From assembly GCF_000003195.3 (NCBI RefSeq), contig NC_012879.2, positions 22,602,844-22,666,843 of the forward strand: a stretch of 64,000 bases of DNA, written 5' to 3'. Below the pieces are notes generated by a model. It was not told where the DNA came from. It searched no databases and saw only the letters and a list, made by a program, of their open reading frames with translations. The position numbers and the translations under genes are program-made. This stretch comes from Sorghum bicolor (Eukaryota; Streptophyta; Magnoliopsida; Poales; Poaceae). This document shows positions 54,932 through 64,000 of the stretch, in pieces (the stretch's first letter is position 1; the number at the start of each line of letters is the position of its first letter).

Positions 54932-55139
54932 TTGTCAATCGTGGTGCACCCAGGACAATGTGGTTTGTGGGATACTTTTCTCAATATTTTTTATATTTTC
55001 TTGAAAGTTTGTAAAAAGAGACATCTCGCTGAACTGGTTAACATCCTCCAAATCCATTACACCATCAACTCCTATAATTTGTTCCTTTTTAAAGATAGCT
55101 ACGTGCTTCGGCTTTTGGGTACTTTTCTTTTCATCCTTA

Positions 55140-55792
55140 GAGCATCCCCAACCGTTTTGCACAATTTGTTTGGCAAATGAGAGAGTTTGCCAAGTCTCGA
55201 GAAAATATGACAAAGGTGAAAAGAGACAATCTTCCAATGGTTTGGCATTAATCACTTGGCAAAAAAGAAAATTATGGACCCACACAATTTTTTTGCTGAG
55301 CTTTTCTCCTCCCCGCGCGTCGGGTGAATATTCGCGGCAGATTTATTTCCGCCGAGGCGCTGAGGTCGCGGCGTTCGTGCATAGCCGCTCGGAGTTTGGC
55401 GGCTGGAGTCTTTGCCAGCAAAAACGATCCGAAGGACATCGAGGGAGTACTTGGCGTTGATGGAAGATCGATAGACAAAAACACAAACAATTGGGAGGAC
55501 ATCGATGGAGTACCTGGCGTTGATGGAAGATCGATGGGCAGTTCGCAGGAAAGTCTATCGGTGGGATGTCGCCAAACTCGCGCGATCTCAACCTATAGTC
55601 GCGCGCGGACTTCGCGCCACTTTCCCAATGCCAAGTGTGAACAGACTTGGCATATATGCCGATCATTCCCCTCTTTTTGCCAAGTTAATAAAATTGCAAA
55701 GTCTAAATGCCAAACCATTGGATAGGTGTTTTAAAGACTTTTTTGCAAATACATGAATGCAAAGCCTATTTGCAAAATGGTTGGGGATGCTC
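55140..55792. mobile_element. TIR element of PIF/Harbinger-like type (non-autonomous)
   Basis: 653 bp with inverted termini GAGCATCCCCAACCGTTTTGC-like on both ends (right end reads GCAAAATGGTTGGGGATGCTC) and TTA duplicated at 55137-55139 and 55793-55795. A TTA/TAA duplication points to the PIF/Harbinger superfamily. No transposase. It contains two tandem copies of a roughly 63-bp unit (about 55435-55560) with GGCGTTGATGGAAGATCGAT. Its frames on both strands are not convincing genes. Confidence 0.85.
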
Positions 55793-55795
55793 TTA

Positions 55796-55963
55796 GAAAG
55801 GATTTATTCCACATAGAAGACTTGTGCGGCACAGTTAGCAAGGATCCACAGATCATCTTTGTAACCTACTTTACTTAGGTCAAGAACTCTCTGGCCATAG
55901 TTATCCACAGTGACATGTTTATCTTGAACCCATCGGCATTGGAACACTGGAATTTGTAGACGT
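55796..55963 (-). other. CACTA-H sequence between the TIR element and CACTA-2
   Basis: This is the DUF4216-like piece described under the TNP2 pseudogene. It ends at GGA (55964-55966), possibly one copy of the 3-bp duplication made by CACTA-2. Confidence 0.6.
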
Positions 55964-56339
55964 GGACACTACAAGGTTTTACCCATGAGGCAACAACCTA
56001 AAAGTGTTGCAATATGCCAAAAATGGTTGCAATTGACAAAACTGCAACACAAAATTTTCTTTGGGAGGTGTTGCCATAGTAACCGTGGTCTAAAGTTTGC
56101 ACAACGGTTCATTTTGGTGTTGCAATAAGTTTTCTCCTATTGCAACACAATGGAGTGTTGTTGCAACGCCATATAGTGTTGCGAGCCATATTATAAGCAA
56201 CTATCGTGGGTGTTGCAATAGTAACTGTTACAACACACCTGTTGTTGCTAGAGATACCTATTGCCACATACCCAAAGAGTGGTAATAGTTGTACTAGCAA
56301 CGACAATGGGTGTTGCAGCAGACATTATTGTCACACTTT

Positions 56340-56640
56340 AATTGCATTGCAATAGATGGCCTCTCTGTTGCCACAACAAATATTTAGTTGCTAGAGGTGG
56401 CTCTTTATTGCCACACTAAATATGTGGTTGCACTATAGATGAAACCCTGTTGCCACGACAAATGTTTGGTTGCAATATGTGAAAGTCTCTATTGCCACGA
56501 TCAGCACTTGGTTGCTATACTTGGACCCTCTATTGCCACAATCAACACTTGGTTACTATACTTAGGCCCTCTATCGCCACACTTACTATTGTGTTGCTAT
56601 AGTCTGGAGACTATACTGCCATGCCCGTTGTTTCATTGGT
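56340..56640. repeat. Tandem subterminal repeats with TTGCCAC and GGTTGC
   Basis: Five or so units of about 58 bp, each with TTGCCAC, then an AAATRTTTGGTTGC-like part. Looser forms (GTTGCAATA, GTTGCAACG) occur from 56010. Probable protein-binding repeats of the CACTA element. Confidence 0.75.
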
Positions 56641-56719
56641 ATGAGGTTTTTTCCACTGTTTGTTTATTGCTAACTTGTTATAGCAAATATTGCAACACCA
56701 AATGATTGCGCCAATAGTC

Positions 56720-59284
56720 CATATTACAATGCTTTGTTTGGTAGCTTCAAACAATAATTGCACGACGAACAATATATGATGAATGTAGCAATTAGACATT
56801 CATTAAATCAAAATATGTTTTGTTCGTACAAATCATTAATGAAACCATCCAATGTCAAACTTAGCCAATAACACACGTACAACTAAAACATATAAGGTAT
56901 CCAACACACAGTAGCTAGTTTGAACACATCAAAATATAATGAGCTATGTAACACTGCAGCAAAGGTTGCCTTGATGTTGATCATCCCATCAATCCACTCA
57001 AACTCCATCTTGCTCCTAAAAAGAATCATTAACAATTGGTATATGCATCAGGTAAACTGAAATTTTATTATTTTGGCGACAACAGCATGGAGTCGACAAA
57101 GCAAGCAATTTGGAATCTTAAACTAAAGACTAGCAGGTTTGCAAATAAATTTGCAGAATCAATCAAAAGTAAAAAGTTTATCCATCAAAAGACCATATCA
57201 TCAAGTTTCTACCTTACAACAATGACAATGTGTTTTGCTATCTGCTGCTGGGCTTAATGGAATGTACCCTGCAGCAACAATAATTTACAGAAATGATACC
57301 AAATTTGATAGAACAGGGTATTGAGCTAGAGTATAGACCATTTGTCAAAAAACAAATTGTGTCTTGTTAATCAAGTAGATGATAATCACCAAGCACAGTA
57401 AGAAGTATGTTCATGGCAACTTGTTCGTAATTATATATAAGGCAACTTGTTTGCACTAGACTTAGATGATAATCACATAATATAATGAAGTAGATTCAGA
57501 TGCATCTCATCATAGCATGCATAGGATTGCTACAGAGAACACGGCAAAACTGCTTGCACAATTAAAGCTTGAAGCTAAGAACTAAATTCACCTCCATGTG
57601 AAGACGATGCAGCAGTGTGTTGGATACCCAAGTATTAGCAAACTATGGCTCCTTCTGCCCCAGCCTACACTTTGAATAATAAGTACAGCTAATACTCAAC
57701 AAAAACAAGATCGACAGAGCAACTGGAAAGAAAATTTTCCAGATTGTATAGCACAAGAAACTACATGATTCTTTTGTTAATTTGTTGTTTTAATTTAAGA
57801 AGAAGTGTACATTGAATATATCTGAATCTCAATAGCCAACACTGAAATACTGAATATGTTGGGTTATTTACATTTTACATAATACAGTAGCAGTAGCAGA
57901 TTTCTTTGTTTATTTATAAATCATTACAAGCACTTGCGTGCAATTGTTCTAAATCACAATCACTACATAAATTTCATTTAGCATGTCATTCTTGCATAAG
58001 TGAGTTGATGGTCTGTTTCGTCATCAATTGTGCAACATTTCTAGGAAAAGTTTAGGGATTCAGGCAAACACAATATTCTACTAATAAGCAGGGAAAGGAC
58101 AGAGGATTGCAAGTGCATACCATGGAGATGTAGGTAGACAGTTCTGAACGCAACATTGATAGTATATTTCAATTGCCGAGAATTTCTGAACAAATGCTCT
58201 CTCATGCTGGAAAAAAAGAAAGTGTGCTTATTAGGCAATATTTCTAAAAACTGACCTCTGAGAACTTAGTTAATGCACAACAAAAAAATGACCATGGTAC
58301 CTAAGAATTGATGATTCCCTTATTGATGTAATAATATATGTTGCTACTATATATTCTGTTACTCCAACCATGGTGTCATGGTATGTCTTCAGTACTGACT
58401 ACAAAAGAATGCATGCTTCACGGCGCCCTACAAGAAAGATTGTAAAACAATGATTAAATATCAGATTCATCTTATGCCAAAAGATATTCACAAATTACAT
58501 AGAACTTCTACACATCTTGCTATGCCGAACAGGAATTCATCCAGCAATCTGGGACACCATCAAGCAGACAAGCAGTCGAGGAAAATAGTTTTAACATGGC
58601 AGAAATAGATCAAAAGTGGTGTGTATCGATATAAACTCAGCCAATATTGCATCACAACTCGTTAAACAACGAAACATGGAAAGCATGATCAGGACAAGCT
58701 CACTGATGATCTTGAGCTTAATCTGTAATAGAGAACACAGAGCTATAAAAATTACCATCTCTGAACAATAACAATTAAGCTACATCTTGTGGCAAAATAC
58801 AGCTATAGCCAAATTTCCCTTCCTTATCTCACCAGTTGTCAGAGGAAACACATTACCAAGAAAAAAGAAGAGGCAAGTCAATCAATTTATAACAGACTAC
58901 CAACATCTCAATTAACATAAAGGAAGGTTTCTTCAGCACCAAATGACAAACTCAAATTTGTGGCATTTCCAGTCACACTGGGGTACTTAAAAGAATTGCA
59001 AAAATTTAACCAGTTAGTAAATAAAGTGAACTGCTAGGGGTACCAAAGTATATATAGGAAAACAAACGTACCATCAGCTAGTATCACAGGGGAACCAAAG
59101 TAGATGAACTCGGGAAGCATATGTTCTGAAACAGGGGCAATTTGTAAGTGTAATCTTAATCTACTATGAAGGAAAGCAACAGCAGCAAGTGCACCAATCT
59201 CAGATAGGGTCACAAATTCACAACTAAAAGAATGGTGCAGAAATTTAATCTTATAGTCATCCCTGAAAAGGAATACTTAAAGGC
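56720..59284 (-). other. CACTA-2 interior, AT-rich with exon-like fragments of unknown origin
   Basis: Two minus-strand pieces look like exons. One is 58206-58121, between a TTTTTTCCAG acceptor and a GGTATGC donor (86 bp, open in the frame HERAFVQKFSAIEIYYQCC). The other is 57015-56883, after a TTTTTAG acceptor, reading MEFEWIDGMINIKATFAAVL to a TAG. I do not recognise either. They may be parts of one captured host gene. The rest shows nothing definite. Confidence 0.3.
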
Positions 59285-59623
59285 TGTTCAGCTAATTAGC
59301 TTTTCCCCCAAGCTAGGAGCCCAAAATCAGTGGTAACAAGGCCACTGATATGCTAGAGTTACAAACTGGGTAGCTAATATTTGCCAACATAATGATTGCT
59401 ATCGATCCAGGGTGTAACATATTGAGAGAAAGTCGATATATTGCCAGAGTACTATACGCAGGTACATATAGTTGTGCTGGAGCACTCCTGGCCAGTAGTG
59501 CCCGGTCTCCATGCCTAGAAGTGATGGGAGACATCCGGTACACTAAGACCAGGTAACACACTAACATGCAGCCATAGGGGCATCGTAGTCTAAATATAGA
59601 CTAGGAGCACGCCTATTCTAACA
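59285..59623 (-). repeat. Copia-2 3' LTR
   Basis: The right edge is well defined: minus strand TGTTAGAATAGG starts directly after GAGCGGGTG. The left edge is placed at TGTTCAGC (plus strand), giving TGTT/AACA ends and a 339-bp LTR. This edge is a guess, since no target duplication partner is visible. Confidence 0.5.
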
Positions 59624-59642
59624 CACCCGCTCAGTCGAAACG

Positions 59643-61910
59643 TCAGCCACTTTGCACGTTTAGACTGGACCTAAACTCTGTGAACACTGAAGTGGGCAGC
59701 CCTTTGGTGAAGATATCTGCATATTGTGAAGATGTGGGAACATGCAGAACTCGAAGATCACCGATAGCAACTCGCTCCCAGACGAAGTGAAGATCAATCT
59801 CAATATGCTTAGTTCGCTGATGCTGAACTGGGTTGGAGATCATGTAGAAGGCACTGATGTTGTCACAATACACCAGTGTGGCGTGCTGCAGGGGGAATGA
59901 AGTTCCAGAAGAAGCTGGCACAGCCAAGTGGCCTCTGCAACTCCATTGGCCACCGCGCGATACTCTGCTTCAGCACTCGATTTTGACACCGTGTTCTGGC
60001 GCTTAGAGGACCAGGAAACAAGGTTGTCGCCAAGGAACACCGCATAGCCCGAGGTGGACCTGCATGTGTCTGGGCAACCGGTCCAGTCAGCATCTGTGTA
60101 GACAACAAGATCAGTCGAAGTAGATGGTCACAGCAGGAGACCAAAGTGAAGTGTGCCTCACACATAGCGAAGAATCCGCTTTAAGGCAGCAAGATGAGGC
60201 TCACGAGGGTCATGCATGTGAAAGTAGACCTGCTGAACAGCGTACGCAATGTCTGGGTGGGTGAACGTCAGGTACTGGAGAGCTCCAGCAAGGCTGCGGA
60301 AGTCTGTAGCATCAGACACAGGGGCCCGTCAACTGCAGCAACCTTCGGATTGGTGTCAACTGGAGTGGAGCATGGCTTGCACTCTGTCATGCCTGCACGG
60401 TCAAGAATGTCCAGCATGTACTGTCGCTGAGAAAGGAAAAGACCGTCACCACTGCGCTGAACTTGCATGCCAAGAAAGTGATGCAATTCACCAAGATCTT
60501 TCATGGCGAACTCTCGCTGAAGGGCTGAGATGATGCGCCGAAGGAGACCGGGTGAGCAAGCAGTGAGGGCAATGTCATCCACATAGAGTAACAGGTATGT
60601 TGTGTCGGATCCGTGCCGGTAAATAAATAGGGAGGTGTCTGACTTGGCTTCAACAAACCCAAGAGATAGCAAGTAAGAGGCCATCCGACTGTACCATGCA
60701 CGGGGCGCCTGCTTGAGACCATAGAGCGACTTCTTCAGGAGGCAGACAAAATCTGGGTGAGCTGAATCTTCAAACCCAGATGGCTGCTTGCAGTAGACTG
60801 TTTCTGCCAGGGTGCCATGAAGGAAGGTGTTCTTCACATCAAGCTGATGGATCGGCCAGCTGCGAGAGAGGGCCAAGGAGAGTACCGTGCGAACAGTAGC
60901 CGGCTTCACCACAGGACTGAATGTCTCATCAAAGTCTATACCAAGCCGCTGGGTAAAACCATGGACAACCCAATGCACCTTGTACCACTCAAGAGACCCA
61001 TCAGACTGGAACTTGTGCTTGAAGATCCACTTGCCATCGACGATGTTGGCTCGCGGAGGGCAAGGAACAAGATCCCAGGTGTTGTTCTGCAGCAGGGCAT
61101 GTTGTTCTTCTTCCATAGCCGCTCGCCAGTTGGGGTCGACAAGAGCGCTACGGACAGTCTTCGGCACTGGGGAGAGGGATGTGGCACGATAGGCAGTAGG
61201 CAACCGAAATCCACTCTTCGAGCGCGTGCCCATGGCGTACTGATTGGTGACCGGTGGAACAGAAACAACACCCTTGGGTAGCGGTGCGACCGGAGCCGCA
61301 GGCGGTGCGGCCGGGGCCGCAGGTGATGCAGTGGGGGTCGCAGGTGGTGGAGGAGGCTGACGCGTGTAGTAGTGGACGAACTGATGCGCCGGACGAAGAG
61401 GCAGGAACCTAGCTGGGGGTCCGCGGGGCACCTGAACAGGTGCTGGGGAGGGCGCGGGCGACGTCGAGCCTGCATGAAGTGCAGACGGGACGTCCAGCAG
61501 TAATGGGGGCGCCTGCAGGTGCTGGAGAAGTAGTCCCGGTGGCCGCGCATGGCGCGGTAGGAGCCCCCGGCACCCGCAGCGTAGGCAGGATGTAGAGCGC
61601 GGGTGCCGGTGGATCATCGGTAGACTCCAAGTCGGGCGTGAGCACAACAGGCACAGTCATAGAGGGACTGGCAGGGGCGCTAGCAGAGCTAGAGTCAGCG
61701 GGTGATGTTCGTGCAGTCAAAAACTTATGCAACGATCCAATCGGAGCGGGCACATCATTAGTAACATCAGTGGCATCAAGAAAGTCAAGGTCCGCTGGGG
61801 CAGTGGGACCATGTTCCTCGGCAAAAGGGAAGGCCGTTTCATCGAAGATGACGTGCCGAGATATGATGACTCTGTTGGAGGAGAGGTCAAGGCATCGGTA
61901 TCCTTTGTGG
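59643..61910 (-). pseudogene. Copia-2 pol: integrase end, reverse transcriptase and RNase H
   Basis: Reading leftward from 61910: HKGYRCLDLSSNRVIISRHV closes the integrase. Then comes a proline/alanine/serine-rich linker with a frame switch near 61450-61550, then RT: WRAAMEEEQHALLQNNTWDLV, FDETFSPVVKPATVR, HQLDVKNTFLHG and the catalytic YVDDI (about 60580). A frameshift near 60320 follows DTNPKVAAVDGPL. RNase H follows with [11 protein letters not shown] and [20 protein letters not shown], with a TGA at about 60127 and another frame change near 59930. It ends LRVLHVPTSSQYADIFTKGL and TGA/TAG at about 59643. Catalytic motifs are present, but three frame changes and one stop make it non-functional. 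Confidence 0.88.
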
Positions 61911-61934
61911 CACTACAAGAAATGTATGATTTTT

Positions 61935-62165
61935 TGACATATTTAGTATGACAATAGACCGTGATGTCATTATATTATCCAGATTATGACATTCTGTAAT
62001 AGACATTTTGACCTAGTGACATAAAAAAGTTGGATGTCATAATAAATGTCATAGAACTATTATAATTCCATAGTATGACAATATTCACTATGTCATGAGG
62101 CCTAATTTATAAATGTCAAAAAAAATTGACATAGGTTGGGTGTCAAAAAATATTTTTAGAAATAT
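61935..62165. repeat. Subterminal TGTCAT/ATGACA repeats of CACTA-3
   Basis: At least eight short copies of TATGACA, GATGTCAT and TGACATA in alternating orientation, spaced 15-30 bp apart. Confidence 0.75.
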
Positions 62166-62600
62166 TTAAAATACTCTTGTCCATGTTGGCATGTCTAATT
62201 TCGACATGGGTTATTTTTTTCTTTTTTTGCTATTTTTCCCTATATTTTTCTCAGCCTGATCTTTTATGTACCTTAACTTTGGGTCCTACTTACAGTAAAG
62301 CATCGAGATTAACAAGGCATTGTGGGTAGTCTATGTAGATTGGGTGTTTGGTTCCTTTGCTTTGCTGGTTGGTGTTGGAGTCTGTACAAGCATGCATGTT
62401 TCTCCTTGCTGATGTGAAGGTGAGAGAGAGAGGCGAAGTCCAAAACAAGGTCTGAGCGACGCGTACATGGGCCAGAACAGTAGTGGTGGGCCTACATTCT
62501 ACAAGGTCCAAAACAAGGCCTGCAGAACATATATCATGGGAGACCTAGGTCCCAGACGAGCCCCTCCTCCACCGAGCGCCGCCACCTCCCTGTCCCAGCT
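62166..62600. other. CACTA-3 interior before the captured exon
   Basis: AT-rich to about 62290, then mixed composition. Nothing recognised as a protein. The final 80 bases become GC-rich and could be the 5' UTR that came with the captured exon. Confidence 0.4.
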
Positions 62601-62637
62601 CTCTAGCGCACAGCGCAGCCGTCAGAAACCCTAAACT

Positions 62638-62811
62638 TTGGCGGCGGCGGCGGCGAGACGACGATAGCAGCGGCATCGGCAGGCGGGGGCGCGCGGGCGC
62701 TGTCCCAGTGGGAGCAGGACATCCAGATGATGCTCGCAGCCAAAGTCCATCTAGGCACCAAGAACTGCGACTTCCAGATGGAGCGCAACTTGTACAAGCG
62801 CCGCACGGATG
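62638..62811 (+). pseudogene. RPSA: Captured first coding exon of 40S ribosomal protein SA (uS2)
   Basis: The plus-strand frame reads [35 protein letters not shown] and LYKRRTDG, matching the highly conserved N-terminus of eukaryotic 40S protein SA, a component of the small ribosomal subunit. It ends GATG followed by GTATAAG, a plausible splice donor. The ATG expected before the alanine run is TTG (62638-62640), and that codon is out of frame with the conserved part, so translation start is lost. Substitutions are visible even in invariant positions (MLAAK, where relatives have MLAAD). The rest of the gene is absent nearby, so this is a captured fragment. Confidence 0.85.
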
Positions 62812-63716
62812 GTATAAGTCCAATTCTCTCTATGACTAACCAAACATTTTACATCCGAATGGGTCTTGTGTTGGATATCTAGTTATAGATCTATTGGGGA
62901 TCTTGCTATTATTAGGCCACGGTTCTAGTTCTGAATAAAATCTAATTACTTTTGCCTGCTCATTAGTTAAACGTCAATTCTGAAGAAAAATTGAAAATGA
63001 AACAATTCAACCCCTGGTCGGGTCATGAAGGAATGGAGAGGCTAGCTAGCTAGCCAAACGAATCGAAAACTTTGTGCAAAGCAGAAGTGATTCAACCAGT
63101 TAAAGTATAGGTGTCCGACTCAATACTACAAGTGCTGAGACTAGCTGCACGATGTGTGCGCACATAGGTAGTAAAATGTTTTTTTATTAAAAAAATTAAA
63201 GGTGATCCGCCACACATATATAGAACCATGAATCAAGCCATTGGCTTGCTTGGAGGCTTGGAGCTAGCTTTACCACCTAACCAATCATTGTACGACGTCT
63301 AAATATTATACACTTATTTTTAATTTCTCTTATAAATTTTGCTTATTATATTCTCTCTTTTTTTTCTATTAGAGGCTGGAACACATGCATGTTGAGGGTT
63401 CGAAGCTTAATGATCATTGACAACAGAATGATAATTTGAAGCTTAATGATAACTGTAATTTGGAAAGGGACTTGAGATATAGATGACATTTATACATTAC
63501 AGTGTGCCTATTCTAGTACATTGCAGCTCATGCAAGTGACCTCAACCATGTTTTTTTTGTGGTTCTAGCTACTCAATTTACTTTTTGGTATTGTAAATCA
63601 TACGATTTTGAACTCTAATTATGTTGTAAACTGCTTATTAGCTGATTGTTTCTATGGATCATTTAAAATTACCTTAAGCATATCAGTGAGTCCATGGTTT
63701 GCTTCCATGCTTGCAG
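62812..63716 (+). other. Possible intron carried with the captured exon
   Basis: AT-rich DNA starting GTATAAG and ending TTGCAG at 63716. No further protein SA exon is recognisable in between. The middle (63170-63380) may be unrelated insertion sequence. Confidence 0.35.
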
Positions 63717-63784
63717 GTCCAGGAGCAACTGAGTGGCCAATCACTATTGACTGCTCTATAGAGCAACTTGTGCCTTGGAATTAA
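63717..63784 (+). other. Exon-like piece after a TTGCAG acceptor
   Basis: After the acceptor the frame reads PGATEWPITIDCSIEQLVPW and then Asn and TAA. Its phase fits the donor at 62812 (split glycine codon). Protein SA C-termini contain TEW/DW repeats, so it could be a degraded last exon, but the similarity is too short to be sure. Confidence 0.3.
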
Positions 63785-64000
63785 TTGTTTTTATTACACC
63801 CTGTTTGAATAAGCTTGATGGATTAATTTTCTTAATGATGATTTGGTGCTCAAACTAGAAATTTGATTTGTCCTTGCACCTGTGTTATGTGAAGTAGTGC
63901 ATAGTCTGTTACCAAGTGCTTAACTCATGTATGTGTTATGCTTGTTTCCTCTTTGTAGAATGCATCATAGAGAATTATTATACTATAACTGCATTTTTAC
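63785..64000 (+). other. AT-rich end of the window
   Basis: Resembles a plant 3' UTR in composition, without a clear gene. Nothing else seen. Confidence 0.4.

Larger units (their letters stand above)
54932..55964 (-). pseudogene. CACTA-H TNP2-type transposase, C-terminal part (DUF4216-like), split by a TIR element
   Basis: Minus strand. Right piece (55964-55793): IPVFQCRWVQDKHVTVDNYG, LDLSKVGYKDD and ILANCAAQVFYVE, the DUF4216 pattern of plant TNP2 transposases. A TAA follows. The left piece (55139-54932) continues KPKHVAIFKKEQIIGVDGVM and VNQFSEMSLF, the standard tail (GKRRIVGVENV, EYNQFDE in relatives). Removing the insertion 55140-55792 and one TTA copy keeps the reading frame. The catalytic part of TNP2 would lie further right and is replaced at 55967 by CACTA-2. 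TNP2 cuts CACTA ends; this copy is dead. Confidence 0.8.
55967..59284. mobile_element. CACTA-2: left part of a CACTA element
   Basis: Begins CACTACAAGGTTTTACCC at 55967, followed by a long array of GTTGC(AA)/GTTGCCAC subterminal repeats up to about 56720. The opposite terminus is not visible before the Copia LTR at 59285, so the element probably continues right of that insertion, beyond the window. The interior (56830-59284) is AT-rich with exon-like pieces on the minus strand, and no transposase is seen. Confidence 0.65.
59285..61910 (-). mobile_element. Copia-2: 3' half of a Ty1/Copia element, cut by CACTA-3
   Basis: Minus-strand element containing the end of integrase, RT, RNase H, a polypurine stretch and the 3' LTR. 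The 5' part is displaced beyond the window by the CACTA-3 insertion at 61911. It is a different Copia lineage from the element at 1918-29022: GC-rich coding, proline/alanine-rich linker before RT, short LTR. It lies inside CACTA-2. Confidence 0.85.
61911..64000. mobile_element. CACTA-3: left part of a CACTA element with captured gene pieces
   Basis: Begins CACTACAAGAAATG at 61911, with a possible 3-bp duplication TGG before it. Subterminal repeats built on TGTCAT/ATGACA in both orientations run to about 62160. It interrupts Copia-2 right after the integrase end. The other terminus is outside the window. The interior carries a ribosomal protein SA exon and AT-rich DNA, with no transposase seen, so this is a gene-capturing (Pack-CACTA type) copy. 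Confidence 0.75.

Noticed and set aside
55323..55725. A 133-codon plus-strand gene
   Set aside because: Lies inside the 653-bp TIR element, spans its internal tandem repeat and overlaps frames on the other strand; no known motif.
58431..58446. CCCTACAAGAAAG as a CACTA terminus
   Set aside because: Lacks the CACTA start and has no subterminal repeats beside it.
60817..61281. A 154-codon plus-strand frame
   Set aside because: It is the antisense shadow of the Copia-2 reverse transcriptase.

Overview
The window is transposable-element DNA from a plant nuclear genome, almost certainly a grass (Poaceae). The grass signals are CACTA elements with TTTAGCACCGGT subterminal palindromes, a Sirevirus-type Copia element, Athila-type Gypsy elements primed by a tRNA-Asp-type site, and Helitron ends of the CTAG-plus-hairpin type. 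I found no intact host gene, tRNA, rRNA or CRISPR array. Almost every coding stretch is a decayed or interrupted transposon gene or a captured gene fragment.

The layout is a nest inside a nest. The oldest layer is an autonomous-type CACTA element on the minus strand, called CACTA-H here. The C-terminal part of its TNP2 transposase lies at 54932-55964. Its second gene (plant En/Spm-type domain followed by a Ulp1/C48-like region) starts near 53480 and resumes at 30775-29326. Three elements break it. A Sirevirus-like Copia element lies in an intron of the second gene (LTR 27034-29022, gag 25235-26976, pol fragments 1929-3681). An Athila-like Gypsy element (Gypsy-2, 30781-51982, TSD TCTAT) lies in an exon. 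A 653-bp TIR element (55140-55792, TSD TTA) lies in the TNP2 tail.

The Sirevirus is itself split by a second Athila-like element (Gypsy-1, 3682-25234, TSD GCGGC) and cut on the left by a CACTA element ending at 1917. Gypsy-1 carries an inverted solo LTR of the Gypsy-2 family (4881-6377, TSD GGAGG), a Helitron (8431-18569) with a captured Ulp1-like gene fragment, and a truncated foreign LTR (22485-24792). A very young gag-protease-only LTR element (element A, 9871-18167, TSD ACAGT) sits inside the Helitron. A related element in the opposite orientation (element B, 33047-45061, TSD CCATG) sits inside Gypsy-2.

Right of 55967 is a further stack: a CACTA element with GTTGCCAC-type repeats (CACTA-2), a Copia element with reverse transcriptase and RNase H (59285-61910), and a CACTA element (from 61911) that has picked up the first coding exon of a 40S ribosomal protein SA gene.

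Four of the LTR elements (Gypsy-1, Gypsy-2, A and B) show no reverse transcriptase, RNase H or integrase, so they would depend on enzymes supplied in trans. The points most worth following up are the shared, unfamiliar gag-like protein of A and B, the tandem retropepsin domains in Gypsy-1, and a fossil primer-binding site embedded in both Gypsy-1 LTRs.
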